Source of the DNA: Helochares maculicollis
Taxonomy: Eukaryota > Arthropoda > Insecta > Coleoptera > Hydrophilidae
Assembly (NCBI GenBank): GCA_033557835.1
Contig: JAWQRO010000111.1
Coordinates: forward strand, 1 to 56,505
Reading direction: 5' to 3'
Length of the DNA: 56,505 nucleotides
The notes under the pieces are model-generated. The model did not search any database. It saw nothing but the letters and a program-made list of their open reading frames with translations, and was not told the DNA's origin. A program made the position numbers and the translations under genes. The stretch's first letter is position 1. Each line of letters starts with the position of its first letter. Below are positions 1 through 12,280 of this stretch, one piece after another.

Positions 1-45
1 TATACCACCCCTTTAAATTTTGTAACTTAAATTTGAAACAGGTTG

Positions 46-90
46 TATATTTATACGGGAATGTTAAGTGGAGACACTCCAGATTTTTTT
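46..90 (-). repeat. Family A terminus fragment
   Basis: This is a short copy of a recurring terminal sequence. It reads TATACGGGAATGTT followed by a GAGTGG/CACTCC-rich stretch and a T run. The same block recurs at 533-577, 1863-1910, 11212-11256, 30316-30360, 44729-44772, 50600-50636 and 54186-54232. It abuts the family C fragment that follows. Confidence 0.7.
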
Positions 91-94
91 AATA

Positions 95-385
95 AAAATG
101 TCTGTAGCTTATAAAACACTGATTATAAAAACAGGATTTTTTCGTTTTACAATCAATTAATTCAGGGGTCATGAAAGTGTGGTTTTTAACCCTCTTTCCA
201 TCCCTCATCAATTCAAGAGGATGAAAAGAGAGAACTGTTCTTAGAATGTAAGACTGATAATAATAAGTATTAGGCATTACAATCATTTAGTTTTAGTCTA
301 AAGGCGGCCTTGCCTCACATCTGTCATTAGAACTGTCAATTTATTTGTCAAACTAATTTTGCTTTCCAAGATTTTAAAACCACGC
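95..385 (+). repeat. Family C interspersed repeat, 3' portion
   Basis: This segment resembles the end of the longer repeat at 48960-50115. Shared landmarks in order are a TTCCATCCCTCAT block, a GGGATGAAA-like block and AAAGGCGGCCTTGCCTC followed by GTCATTAGAACTGTCA. Shorter pieces of the same family occur at about 1430-1515 and, inverted, at about 30830-30975. No coding capacity is visible. Confidence 0.7.
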
Positions 386-391
386 AAAAGA

Positions 392-577
392 ATTGAATAT
401 TCCTTATGAATATATTAATGTGTTGAATATAGACATTGAAGTTAATGTTAATTATGAAAATTGAAACTTTTGTTTTTATTGTTAAAACGCGTGCAAGTGT
501 TTGTAGTTTTATTATTATTAATCGCAGGAACTTTATATTTATACGGGAATGTTGAGTGGAGACACTCCAGATTTTTC
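392..577 (-). repeat. Family A repeat, terminal part
   Basis: The segment carries the family A landmarks GAATATTCCTTATGAATATA, TGTTGAATATAGACATTGAA and the CACTCCAGATTTTT end. It is in reverse orientation relative to the copy at 1862-3845, so the two element ends face each other across 578-1861. The open frame across 461-1033 starts inside this repeat and is not taken as a gene. Confidence 0.7.
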
Positions 578-1429
578 ACGCGTTATACTAGCCACTTTAC
601 CAGAATATCTGGGGTGGTTTCTTGCCGCTTCTTTATCGGAGTAGGCTGTAACCTTCTCAGAAGGGTCTTCGACGGCTTGAAATGCTTTGTAAACAAGGCC
701 GGCCGCAAACTTCTCGGAAGAGCTTTGAATTTCCCAAAATTAGGGTTGATCAAACAGAAGAGAAGAGACGCAAAAAATAACTTGCTTCAAGATGATAATT
801 GTCCTCCGAAAACTGTCGAAAGCGTCAAAATCTCTAATTGGCGTGCCCGGTTGGTGTTTTTCTTTTCTTTGTGGGTCAAAAAAAAAGGAGGAGGCTTCAA
901 ACGTCGCCGCTTTAGTCGCCCTCGGCAACATATAGGGACTAGCGGCCAAGAGAAACTGAATGTCCGCTACGAAATTTCAAATCCGCTATATTCCCGCCAC
1001 AATGTGGTTGCAGTTCCAATCGTAGGCAACTAGAATTTCATTGAGCTTGGAAATTTCAAACGCCAACAGGGATAGGGATAAGAAAATATTCAGTGAGGCT
1101 TTTAAAATTAAGAAACGAAAGTTGCTAAATTATATATACTAAAACCTAGGCGAGATGCTGAGTTAAAATTTAAATCTCGAGTTCCTAACAATTTGACGGC
1201 TCGCAACGCTTCGACAGCAATTTGAATAGTCACCTTGGTTACAACAACGCGGTGATTGGCTGTGGCTTTGTTAAATTTGAGTGACGTAACCTATAGAATT
1301 AGATCGTTTAGCGGAGTAGCTGATTTGGGTTTTGCCCTCAATTAAAAACTTCAGGGTAGATTTTACCAACAATTCGACGGAAGGTTTTGAAATCTTAAGA
1401 CTAATAGTGAAGTGTTTATAGTACAATGG
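578..1429. other. Unassigned non-repeat segment
   Basis: The stretch between two inward-facing family A ends is richer in G+C (especially 580-1030) than the flanking repeats. It has open frames on both strands of up to about 150 codons. I recognise no protein, and there are no paired splice sites that would join it to a gene. It may be unique host sequence or a fragment of a gene or transposon. Confidence 0.3.
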
Positions 1430-1515
1430 ATTAGTTTTAATCTTAAGCAGGGCTTGCGTCACAGCTGTCAGTTTATTTGTCAAATTAATTTTGTTTGTCG
1501 AAGTTTTTACATTCT
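1430..1515 (+). repeat. Family C fragment
   Basis: A short diverged piece has the order GGGCTTGCGTCACAGCTGTCA, then TTTATTTGTCAAATTAATTTTG. It matches the end of the family C copy at 300-365. Confidence 0.5.
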
Positions 1516-1861
1516 CATAGAAATTACAGTAAGATTATGACGGATCTTCATGTTTTGAGGGCCCCTGAATCCATTTTGAGCATTTTTGGCATATCTGTGT
1601 GTTTTTGTGTGTATGTAAATCCGATAGTGGTCAGACAGTTTGATATGAAGGGATGAAATTTGGCTACTGTCACAAATAATAAATAAAATGAGCAGTTAAC
1701 TACCATATACGATAGTTAAAACTGACCGAAACACAAGAAATGGTATTTAAAGAAAGAAATTACGCATGTTTTGCACAAATCTGCCGCTGGCTTTGGTAGG
1801 AAATAATTGCTCATCAACTGTTTGTAGACGCTTACAACTGTTAAAGTAATAAAAATTAATA

Positions 1862-3845
1862 AAAATCTGGAGTGTCTCAACTCAACATTCCTGTATAAAT
1901 ATATGTTCGACATAAAAGTACCTGCCATTATTAATAATAATACTACAAACACTTACATATACTTCAATGTCTATTTTCAACACATTAATATTTTCTTAAG
2001 GAATATTCAATTCTTTTTCACTACATATATATCATGGGATTATTTTTAATATTCTTTTATATACTGTACAATACTTTGTGTGTAAAAAATACCCTTAACT
2101 AGTCTGCAATATGGAACGATTGTAAAAACCCGTTGCGAAGGCTTGAATTTTAAAATGTGAATTCATAACTAATGGAAGGGTCCAATTTTAGAATTCATAA
2201 CTAAAAAATTTAATTTATGACGGTAAAGTTCCACTTCCGGCTTTCAAATTTCTACGGAACTATTTGTTATTGCTATATTTTCCATCTTTACCATTTTTGT
2301 AACAGTTTTGTAAAATTTTTTATTCCAAGGCCTACTAAAATTGAAATTTTCAAAGCTATAAAAATAGCACTTCCGGGGCTTCGATCATGTTGAAAATTTG
2401 TATCTGTCAGTTTTTTGCAATATTTAAGATGTGTAGGAAATTTAACTCCGATAGCTTAATTTTAAAGACTACTTTACTTGAAAAACTTTCAAAACTGTGT
2501 AGGTAAACGGGTACTTCCGGTGGTCCGACATGCCTCAAAAGTTGACACAGATCTAAGTTTTTGCGACAATGGCCGTATGCCAAATTTAATCGCTCCAGCT
2601 CATAGGTCTAACCGCTATCGTGTTTACACACACACACAGACAACAGCCCAAAAATAGTCCAAATGGATTCAGGGGCACTCAAAACGTGGAGATTCGTCAA
2701 AATCTTGAGGTCAAAGTTTTTCATGATCCCAATACCTTCCCTTTACTTCGTATAGTATACCGGAATGTAAAAATTACATTTATGACGGTTAAGTCCCACT
2801 TCCGGTTTTCAAATTTACACAAAACTCTTTGTTATTGCTATAGTTTCCATACTTAGCATTTTTGTAAAAGTTTTGTAAAATTTTTTAATCCAAGGCCTAC
2901 TAAAATTGGAATTTTCAAAGTTATAAAAATAGCACTTCCGGTGCTCCGATCACGTTGAAAATTTGTATCTCTCAGGTTTTTGCAATATTTAAGATGTGCA
3001 GGAAATTTAATTCCGATAGCTTAATTTTAAAAACTACTTTACTTGAAAAACTTTCAAAACTGTGTAGGTAAACGGGTACTTCCGGTGGTCCGACATTCCT
3101 CAAAAGTTGATACAGATCTAAGTTTTTGCTATAATGGCAGTATGCCAAATTTCATCGCTCCACTTCAAACGGTCTGATATCTATCGTGTTTATACACACA
3201 CAGACAACACGCCAAAAATGGTCAAAATGGATTCAGGGGCACTTAAAACGTGGAGATCCGTCAAAATCTTGAGGTCGAAGTTTTTTATGATCCCAATACC
3301 TTCCCTTTACTTCGTATAGTATATGGAAATGTAAAAAGGAAATTTATGACGGTAAAGTCCCACTTCCGGTTTTCAAATTTACACAAAACTCTTTGTTATT
3401 GCTATAGTTTCCATGCATAGCCCTTTTGTAACAGTTTTGTAAATTTTTTTAATCCAAGGTTCTTAAAATTGGTTGTTTCAAAGTTATAAAAATAGCATTT
3501 CCGGTGCTCCGATCACGTTGAAAATTTGTATCTGTCAGGTTTTTGCGATATTTAAAAAGTGTAGGAAATTTAATTCCGATAGCTTAATTTTAAAGACTAC
3601 TTTACTTGAAAAACTTTCAAAACTGTGTAGGTAAACGAGTACTTCCGGTGATCCTACATGTCTCAAAAGCTGATACAGATCTAAATTTTTGCGATAGTGG
3701 CCGTATGCCAAATTTCATCGCTCCACCTCAACCGGTCTGACCGCTATCGTGTTTACAGTTACAGACAACCTGTCGGAAATGGTCAAAATGGATTCAGGAG
3801 CACCCATAACGTGGCGATCTGTCAAAATATCCTCGATATGGTATA
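1862..3845 (+). repeat. Family A element with three tandem ~565-bp monomers
   Basis: The element begins with AAAAATCTGGAGTGTCTC and runs through an AT-rich leader into three direct monomers. The TTTATGACGGTAAAGT block and its CACTTCCGG core recur at about 2214, 2779 and 3343. Each monomer also carries a GCACTTCCGG block, a GTACTTCCGGTGGTCC block and a short TG/CA-rich tract. There is no transposase, so it looks non-autonomous. Confidence 0.85.
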
Positions 3846-4080
3846 TCCTTGATATAGTAATACAGGAATTTAAATTTAAAAATTCGAAAGTTACAGATAA
3901 AAAATTCTTGGAATACAAAATACTGGGGAATAATAGCTTCAAGAAATAAAAAGCGGAAAAATAGATACGAAAGTAAGAAACCTTCCAAGTGTCAAATTAG
4001 TTCGGCTGCTGTGTATAGCGTGTACCAAGGAAAGACGCGAATCGTTTGACCTTAAACTCCTTTTGGGGCGCCGGAGGAAA
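3846..4080. other. Unassigned spacer
   Basis: Sequence between the repeat end and the CpG-rich zone. I see no gene in it. Confidence 0.3.
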
Positions 4081-4090
4081 AATCTCCAGG

Positions 4091-4100
4091 TATATAAAAG
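4091..4100 (+). promoter_or_regulatory. Candidate TATA box
   Basis: TATATAAAAG is a near-perfect TATA box at the upstream edge of the CpG-rich block. A start site would be expected near 4120. No TCAGT initiator is present there, so its link to the gene at 5672 is only positional. Confidence 0.35.
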
Positions 4101-5080
4101 TACGAGCGCGCAATCGATACCCCTTTAAACAAAAGTTAAAAACACGTAAAGAACGAAACACAACTCGCCGGATTCGATTCGCGAGAGGGACGCGAGAATC
4201 CGAAGGAACGAATAACAGTAATTTTGAAACGGTCTCGGTCGGAGGATCAGGAGAGAACGTAATTTCCACCAGCGGCGGGGAATCGGAATCGCGGCAATCC
4301 GGGACTGCGCCGCTGACAATAATTTGCAGATACGTATTCTGAATATCGAGTGGGATCGAGGACGGCTCGGTTCGGCGCTGCGCGGAGCGGCGCGGCGCGG
4401 CGCGACCGTACGATTTCGTGCGATCGCCGCGCTGCGCTCGCCTGACGAAATTCGCTTTTGACATCGAAGACCCAAAAAGTTCGTCGACACGTTTCGACCG
4501 GTTCCATTACGAAATGTTAGAAATCTTCGTTAGATAAGCATCGTTTGTAAACACCCTATCGATGTGCGCATCTTTGCGTTTGCGCATGCGGGGAAACGCG
4601 GGTTGTCATTTTCTATATTAAATTTCATCGCCTATTTTTAGTATCTCGGGGTAACTATTTATTTTTTTGATGGGCCCATGAGGGAAGGGGGTTGTTCGAG
4701 GGTTTTTCACGCCGCGGCGAACGAAACGGGCGCGTGGGCGGTCGTGCATTTATAATTAGCCTTGATGATGTCCGGGTGACGAAACGTTTGATGTGACGTT
4801 TCGGCGATCGTCGATGAATTTTTTTGGAAATTGTCGGTAGGGGGTGGTGGGGTCGTGGCTTGCATTCGTGACGCCGGGCGAGGGGTGTATCCCGGCGGGG
4901 AGCGGTCGGGGGTTTCGACGGTTTTCGAACGAAATAAGAAAATATGAAATCCTTGAATTGTGGCAAAGTTGAACGAAAGACCTTGGAAAACTGTACATAG
5001 CCTCCGTCGGGGTACGGTCTCGTCACGGACATTATTTCGTTAGAGAGAGACGGAAAGGGAGTCTAGAACCGTGATTGGTG
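4101..5080 (+). promoter_or_regulatory. CpG-rich promoter / 5' UTR zone of the large gene
   Basis: This stretch is far more G+C and CpG rich than the rest of the window. It includes a GCGGCGCG-type simple run near 4385-4405. It sits 0.6-1.6 kb upstream of the first coding exon. Open frames here on both strands are low-complexity, arginine- and proline-rich products of composition rather than genes. The exact transcription start cannot be placed. Confidence 0.5.
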
Positions 5081-5671
5081 GGGAATTAGAATCGGTGGCC
5101 ATGTTGCAAACTAAAAATATATGTAGATAAAAGAGGTACCTAGGTGAGAGATTGCTTACAACCTACCATATACTAGCCTGGTAAGAAGTGTAGTTGGCTC
5201 TAGTGTGTGTTTAGCGGTTAGCCATAATAATTTGATATAACTCGGTATAAGGTGTGAAAATGTGAAAATTCTGAATGGCATTCCCGGCTAGGATGAGATG
5301 TGTTTAATTTCGTGTGGTATTTGATCCTGTCTATGACGATACATACGGTATAACTGGAAGTGTTTCATCAGGAGTGCTATGGCCGCTAAAACTGCTAAGG
5401 AAATAATATAACCTCATTCGCTGGGAAGTAAACAATTTCGAACGAACGCTGAGCGCTGACCGAAAATGTTTTTCGTTTGTTCGACCGCATTTGTTACGAA
5501 TCGCAACGTCTAAAGAAGAGGCTAGGTTAATGTTTTGTTTTGGTTACGACTGCTACTGTTGGTTTGATGGGTGCTCCACGAATGTCTGACGGATCCCAGA
5601 CTCGAGCCGAGGGTAACTTGATCAAACAGTGGCTTAAGTGTTCCTGGTGAAAGACTTTTAGAGTGTCAATC
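5081..5671 (+). other. Probable 5' UTR of the large gene
   Basis: Non-coding sequence leads to the first coding ATG. A possible splice acceptor, GACTTTTAG, ends at 5661, ten bases before the ATG, so part of this stretch may be intron. Confidence 0.4.
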
Positions 5672-6981
5672 ATGAGCCGCCCTCAGATGGTCAACAACCA
5701 AGGCTCTTTACCCAATTCTATGGTGGCGAGTCAATTGATGTTGGCTCATGGACAACAGGGGGCACCTGGAAACTCGGTTAAACAAGAGAGACACGATGAA
5801 GCTGAGATTAGAGAACTGGCAGCTCAGATGGTCGCTGCTAATAAGGCCAAACTCAACGCCACAGCAGCCAGAAGTCCGGTCAGGCCGCAGGGCCAAAGCA
5901 TGAACATCCTCAGCTTCCTGAACAGGAACAACAATTCCAAACCGAAAAACGACGTCCAAACAAACAATAACACCAACAGCGAACCCAAACCACCACCTGT
6001 CGATGAAGAAACTTTGAAAGGTAGATTCGGTTGGACAACGCTCGGTAAATACCACATCCCCTACATATTCCGAGGGCAAGATAAATATTGTGCCGTGAGA
6101 ATGGTCGAAATGAAGGTATTAAACAAATATCTGACTTTTCTCCACCAGGACATATACAATTGCACGTGCATCAGGAGTTATTACATTACGGAAGCCGAAG
6201 GTAAACTGCTGAACGAAATCAATTTCATGCACTGCGATTCCCAGTTCGGGAGGGATCAATTCACTCAAAGAGACCTTATAGTTAGACTTAGTGACGCCCA
6301 AGAGTTTTACAAATTTTTAGACGCTTGCTATTGCAAGTTGGTCAACGGCAGTTCGAATCCCCTCGACCGGTGCGGCTTCATTAGGATCAACAAAGAATCT
6401 GTAGTGCCCTACACCATCTACAACGACCAAAAATATGTACCTTTATTTTATTTCGAGGGGGAAACGGACAACCTCAAACTCAAAGCTAACAAACTGGAAG
6501 GCTGGGACTTGTCTTATTTAAAGTTTTGTTGCAAAGTACAGGGTATAAGAAACGAACTCTTCGCGCACGACTCCTGTTCCGTAATTAGCTTAAACGATAT
6601 TAAAAACTACTTCCCTCCGGGCACGGAGTTCGAAGACTACTGGCCGAACAAGATGGTCGACAGCCAGCTGCTGATAAACGGAAAAGCTCAACCCCAAGCG
6701 GGGCAGTGGACCCGACAACCCGCACAACCGCCGGTCACCCACCCCTCGCAGTCCCCCAAGTCCACCAACCAGGCGAAGGTCGCCAACAACCAACTGCAGA
6801 ACGTCCACGCCGCCATGTACGGACCGTACATGAACGCCCAGGCTTTCCAGCGGCCCACCTCCGCCCAAGTCAGGGGGGCCTCGTACACGAACAACAACGC
6901 CACGAGGCAGCCGAGGCCCACGTACTACAACAGCATGGCCCAGCCGGCCGCTCCGCCGCCCCTAGTTCGGGCTTCACAAAC
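5672..6981 (+). CDS. Large gene, short isoform: first coding exon (unrecognised protein)
   Basis: I do not recognise this protein. The chosen start is the ATG at 5672 (A at -3); the reading frame also extends upstream at 5663 only through a non-ATG codon. The exon ends at 6981 before GTAAGT, in phase 2, and joins 38056 in frame. The joined product (5672-6981, 38056-38286, 40569-40967, 45685-45850) is 701 residues. Residues 1-110 are low complexity with a charged helix around 40-65. Residues 112-332 look folded, with many aromatic and cysteine residues. After that comes a Q/P/N-rich linker. HIPY (about 128-131) and VVPY (244-247) open two similar modules; a third lies in the exon at 40569. Unspliced reading meets TAA at 6983, which would give 437 residues. 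Nuclear function is only a guess, from the low-complexity linkers and the AT-hooks of the long isoform. Confidence 0.9.
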
Positions 6982-9477
6982 GTAAGTAGAACCCCGCACA
7001 CGGACCGTCACTTGTGCATTTTGTATTCGTTACGATTTATTTTTATTTGCAACTCCCAACTACTGCTATTTGGTTCTGCATAAGGTTTTCCTCACCGGCG
7101 GGGTCAAGTGCAAAAGACGCTCTTGAAAGCAAATTTGGTTCTCAATTTGTTTTAAACAAGCTCAACCTCGATCATTACTGTATATACTTTTCCGCAGTCA
7201 ATCGTCCGATGAGATATTTGGTGTTTTTGCACGTGACCCTACCGGAATCCCCAAAGCAGCATCTGGGTTTTGGTGTCGGAATCGCTGACTTACCTGTAGT
7301 TTATATTTATTTATTGAAGAACAGTAACCAATTCTTATTGATTAACAGCTGGTCTGGTGACGATGTAAAATTGATCGCTGAAGAACTGAGCGTTATGAGA
7401 TCTTATTTGCAATACTTTCTATGGTGTTATGGAAGTATTTGCACTAAAGCAATACATATTTACTGGATTATAGGTACTGTAACAATATTTTACAGATGTA
7501 CGAAATGAAACGCTTATATTATAACATCTAGAGACTAAGTAACTGGTACTGAAGGGTGAGGCTTTGCTTGGTTTGGTATATAGTACACAATATGCTATAG
7601 TTACGCTATAATTCATTATGGAAAAACTATTTATATGCAAACATGAGAGACTCCACAATTAAGAGTGCTAAGTTGTGTGCCTGAAAGAAAGATGGAAATA
7701 GAGATTATCAACTCTATTCCCCTAATATGCCACCTTAAGTTAAGCTCTTCATTACACTGTACTAGGAATTGTCGCTTCTTTATTTGAAAGTTCCGTCAAG
7801 CGATTCGTTATACAAAAGTCTGGTTACCCGTCTATCTCAGTTGGCGGGGCAAGAAGGCCGATTTGTGTGTGCAGTTGCCTAACAAGCAGGGGAGGATTCT
7901 CGAAATATTTTGAATTTTTGCACTTTCTAGTTTTGTACGCTCTTCATTGTTATAAATCTTGTCGGAAACCTAAAATATGATACATTTGTCTCAACGGTTT
8001 CCATAATTTCTCTAACATATATCGTAATGTAGTTCAAAAGTATAATTTACACTATCGATGCAGGTATTCGTTGATTTTTAGGCTTGAATAAAATTATAAA
8101 TATGTCCTACATTATAAGTGAATGCAAAAAAAAACAGCTATTCTGGTATAGTTACAATTTAAGAGTCTCAGGTCTGTTGATTCCTTTAACTACATCCTCT
8201 ATATGAATTTTTTCACTCGACAGGGTCAAATGTATTCTTCAATTGAAAACTTCCAACTGAGCAGTGTGTTCTCTAACACATTTAAGCGCAGAAGAAACTA
8301 AGTATACAACCTGAAGCAATTGTATAGAATCTGCAGGAACAAATTATAATATAAAGACACTAAATACGATTCAAGAAAATGTGTAGAAACAATCTGAATC
8401 TGAAGAAACATCTCGAAAGTAATCAGAAATGTAAGATTTATAAACATTATATTCTTTGAAGATCGTATCCTAGTATTATATTTTATTGTTTCATATGTTA
8501 ATTCTAGTTGACGACATTTTGTTTAAGATATTAATTTCTATCTCTTGTCCAATTTTATGAAACGCCTTGTCTAGTTTCTAACTGACAAAATTGTCCTAGT
8601 CTTGTGCCATAATTCCGTAGTATTAGTTAATTAGTTGTTAGTAGATATATGGAAAATATTTCTTGTGTTACGTTCCAGAATGGGTTAAACAGTTTGGTAG
8701 GACATCCAAAACTGATTATTTAGGAATTTAATATCGGATAGTTATTTTGTAAATGCGGTCAGGGATGCGTGTACAATGTAAAAGTAATTAGAGAAAGTAG
8801 GCACACTTGATGGAACATCCGCAACTGTCACAAAACTGATCAGCTGTGCCAACTTGACGAAAAAGTTATTTTGTTTAATCGCCGCATAGTAAATTTAACG
8901 CACTTCAGTCTACTCAATTGCTGGAAATCTATAAATATGTAATCATAATTAGATTTTAAATAGGTATTCAATTATATTTAAACGTAGTTTATGTCGACTG
9001 TGTTGTTGAAAATGAGTTGCAGTTATTAATCTTCTGTTACATGAATTTTTCTGATGAGTTAAAATGTATATATTTGTTATTCTGTTCAAATGTTAACATG
9101 GTGCTGAAATAATGATATAGTAAAACAATGTTGTTCACTTATATTTTTACTGTGCCCAAATGGGATCTTCTTCCATATACAAGTACAAAACGAAGACGAA
9201 ATGTTCTGGCGAATACAAATAATGAAAAGCGTTTGAATTTTTTGCTCGCATAAAATAACTATTTTGCATAAAATCAGGAAAGCAACTTATCAGTTGTTAT
9301 TGCACCCTGTTGCTAGCACTTCTGCCCATTCGTTGCCCTCGAAGGCTATTTTGTAACATTACCAGTTTGGTTATAAATGTCTAGTCGTTGTTCTTTTTGT
9401 TTTAAACTGGTTTATCTGAACTAGGGCTATCTTGTAGACTTTTTATACCCGTACTACAAAAATTAGCACTATGAAAA
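6982..9477 (+). other. Start of 31-kb first intron, or 3' UTR of an intron-retaining short form
   Basis: AT-rich sequence with no supported exon. The open frame at 7014-7508 has no homology I can see. An AATAAA at 8087-8092 could end a transcript that reads through the donor at 6982 and stops at TAA 6983-6985. Nothing else is identified up to the repeat at 9478. Confidence 0.4.
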
Positions 9478-11256
9478 ATTCGACCTGGCAAGATAGTCAA
9501 TGTTCACATTTTGAGTGCCCCTGAATCCATTTTGACCCTTTCTGGCATGATGCCTGCGTTTACATATTTAAACACGATAGCGCTCAGACTGTCTGAGGTG
9601 GAGCGATGCAATTTGGCATTATTATCGCAAAAGTTTAGATCTGTATCGAATTTCGGGGCATGTGCGACCACCGGAAGTACCTGTTTACCTGCACGGTTTG
9701 AAATTTTTCCAAATAAAATAATCTTTAAAATTAAGCTATCGGATTGAAATTTCGTGCACATCTTAAATATCTCAAAAAATTGACAGATACAATATTTCAA
9801 CATGATCGGGATACCGGAAGTGCCATTTTTATAATCTTGAAAATGCCAATTTTAGTAGGTCTTGGAATAAAAAAATTACCCTATCGGATTGAGATTTCGT
9901 GCACAACTTAAATATCTCAAAAAATTGACAGATACAATATTTCAACATGATTGGGGTACTGGAAGTGCTATTTTTATCATTTTAAAAATTCCAATTTTAG
10001 TAGGCCTTGGAAGACAAAGTATTACAAAAATGTGACAAAAATGCTAAACATGGAAAATATATCAATAACAAACGGTTCTGTATAAATTTGAAAACCGGAA
10101 GTGGGACTTTACCGTCATAAATTTCATTTTTTAGTTATGAATTTATGTTTTAAAATTGGACCCGTCCTTTAGTTATGAATTCACATTTTAAAATTCAAGC
10201 CTTCCATATTGCAGACTAGTGAATAGTAAAAAACTGTCAGATACAAATTTTTAACATGATCGGAGCACCGGAACTGCTATTTTTATAATGTTAAAAATTC
10301 CAATTTTAGTAGGCTTTGGAATAAAAAATTTTGCAAAATTGTTACAAAAATGCTAAACATGGAAAATATATCAATAACAAACGGTTCTGTGTAAATTTGA
10401 AAACCGAAAGTGGGACTTTACCCTCATAAATTTCATTTTTACATTCACGTATAACTATACGAAGTATAGTAAAGGGAAGGTATTGGGATCGTGAAAAAAT
10501 TCCACCTCGCGATTTTGACGGATCATTTGGACCATTTCTGGCATGTTGTATGTGTGTGTGTCTGTATGTAAACACGCTCAGACTGTTTGAGGTGGAGCGA
10601 TGCAATTTGGCATTATTATCGTAAAATCCGTATCAAATTTCGGGGCATGTAGAACCATCGGAAGGACCCGTTTACCTGCACAGTTTCGACATTTTTTCAA
10701 GTAAAGTAGTCTTTAAAATTAAGCTGTCGAATTGAAATTTGGTGCACATCTTAAAAATCACAAAAAACTGAGAGATGCAATATTTCAACATTATCGGGGT
10801 ACCAGAAGTGCTAGTTCTAAAATTTTGAAAATTCCAATTTTAGTAGGCCTTGGAATAAAAACTGTTGCAAAATTGGTTCAACAATGGTAGACATTGTAAA
10901 TATGGTAATAACACATAGTTTCGTATAAATTTGAAAACCGGAAGTGGGACTTTACCGGCATAAATTCTATTTTGTAGATATAATTTGATCTTGTATAATT
11001 AGACGCTTAGTTATGAAGCCGCATATTAAAATTGGAGACTTCCTTTTATATACGTACTGAAAAAGAATTGAATATTCCTTACGAATATATTAATGTGTTG
11101 AATATAGGCATTGAAACATATGAAATTTGAAATATTTGGTCTTATTTTTGCATCACGTTAAGGTGTTTGTAGTTTTGTTGTTATTAATGGCAGGTACTTT
11201 TATGTAGAGCATATATTTATACGGGAATGTTGAGTGGAGACGCTCCAGATTTTTTG
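9478..11256 (-). repeat. Family A element, reverse orientation
   Basis: This is the reverse complement of the 1862-3845 type. ACCGGAAGTGGGACTTTACC-like blocks occur near 10090, 10402 and 10935. The element closes with TATACGGGAATGTTGAGTGG and CTCCAGATTTTT at 11220-11256. It lies in the first intron of the large gene and encodes no protein. Confidence 0.85.
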
Positions 11257-12280
11257 TATTGTGATATTCCGTCTCGTCCTGAGCACTGGAAAGTAGAATT
11301 ATCACCACCTATAGAACTTCGTCCCTTCTATCGTGTTCCTAGAATTGCTGCTACATCTACTCTACACTTACTAAGTCTTGTTGAAATTTGTGCGTTTTTT
11401 CAGCAACTAGGATCGGTTCTACGTTCCATGTCGCTACTTTATCTTCATGCTTACATCCAGACGTTTTGGTATTTTTTCCATACGCTACTTTCTTCGGTAG
11501 ATCTTATGATTTTCCATCGTATTGTCGTCACAGTCCTTTTCAAATTCTATCCCGTTTACCCCATTTCCATTCTTCTCCGTTTACGGGCCTCTTATTATAT
11601 CCCACTGTCGTTACCTTTCTTCCTTTCCTCATTTGCTCCCTCCCCTGTACATTTGTTTTCTAATCGCTCTCTATCACATCATCACTTATGAAAATACATG
11701 TTCCTCGGTTTTGACTTATTTTTCATGATGGTTTCCTTCTCCTTTTTATCATCCAACACAACAATCCACATTCCGGGACACAATTTTTGAACTCTATTTA
11801 CTTTAACCTCGACTTTCATAGAATACATATCGTCTACTTCATTACATTTGGTTGCTCCATATCCAACCCTATTCCATGATCACGATGGTCTTCGATCGTT
11901 CTCTTTTGATATCTTCAACGTTCCTCCTAATTTGCTTGAGTTCCATTTTTATCATACATTTTCCTTCCTCATTATTTTGCTCGCCCTAATTAGCCTCTCG
12001 TTTACCTTCTTCAACTTCAGCATCTCTCCATTAAAATTTCTCTGCTCCATTCCCATTTGCGGGCGTTCTTCTTCAATTTCAGTCTTCGTGTCCTTCGTCA
12101 GTCGCTGTTCCCATTTCTTGTCTTCTCTTCAGGGCCTTTTTTCCCACTCTTTTGGTTAGAGATATTTATCCTGACGGCCTCCTCTTCACCATCCAATTCA
12201 ACAATACCCATTATGGGACCAAATTTTTGCACGTTACTTTGACCTCTACTTCAACATAATTTAAACCTTGTTTACCTTGT
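11257..12280 (-). mobile_element. Pyrimidine-rich stretch with internal duplication, possible LINE part
   Basis: The plus strand is strongly pyrimidine rich, so the minus strand would encode Lys/Glu-rich sequence. Segments around 11720-11830 and 12160-12260 are similar (both have CATCCAA, ACAAT, GGGA and AATTTTTG in order), indicating an old duplication of several hundred bases. A LINE relic lies just downstream in the same minus orientation, so this may be its upstream part. No motif proves that. Confidence 0.35.

Noticed and set aside
461..1033. 190-codon plus-strand frame
   Set aside because: It begins in a family A repeat, crosses the element end and has no recognised protein. The composite origin argues against a gene.
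1862..3845. Helitron identity for family A
   Set aside because: There is a small hairpin near the end, but no CTRR end following it, no TC start and no Rep/helicase fragment.
3997..5032. Overlapping frames of 80-155 codons in the CpG-rich zone, both strands
   Set aside because: Arg/Pro/Ser-rich products of G+C composition with few stop codons. They overlap each other and show no domain.
7014..7508. 164-codon frame after the first coding exon
   Set aside because: It lies in the intron behind a clear GTAAGT donor, has intron-like composition and encodes nothing recognisable.
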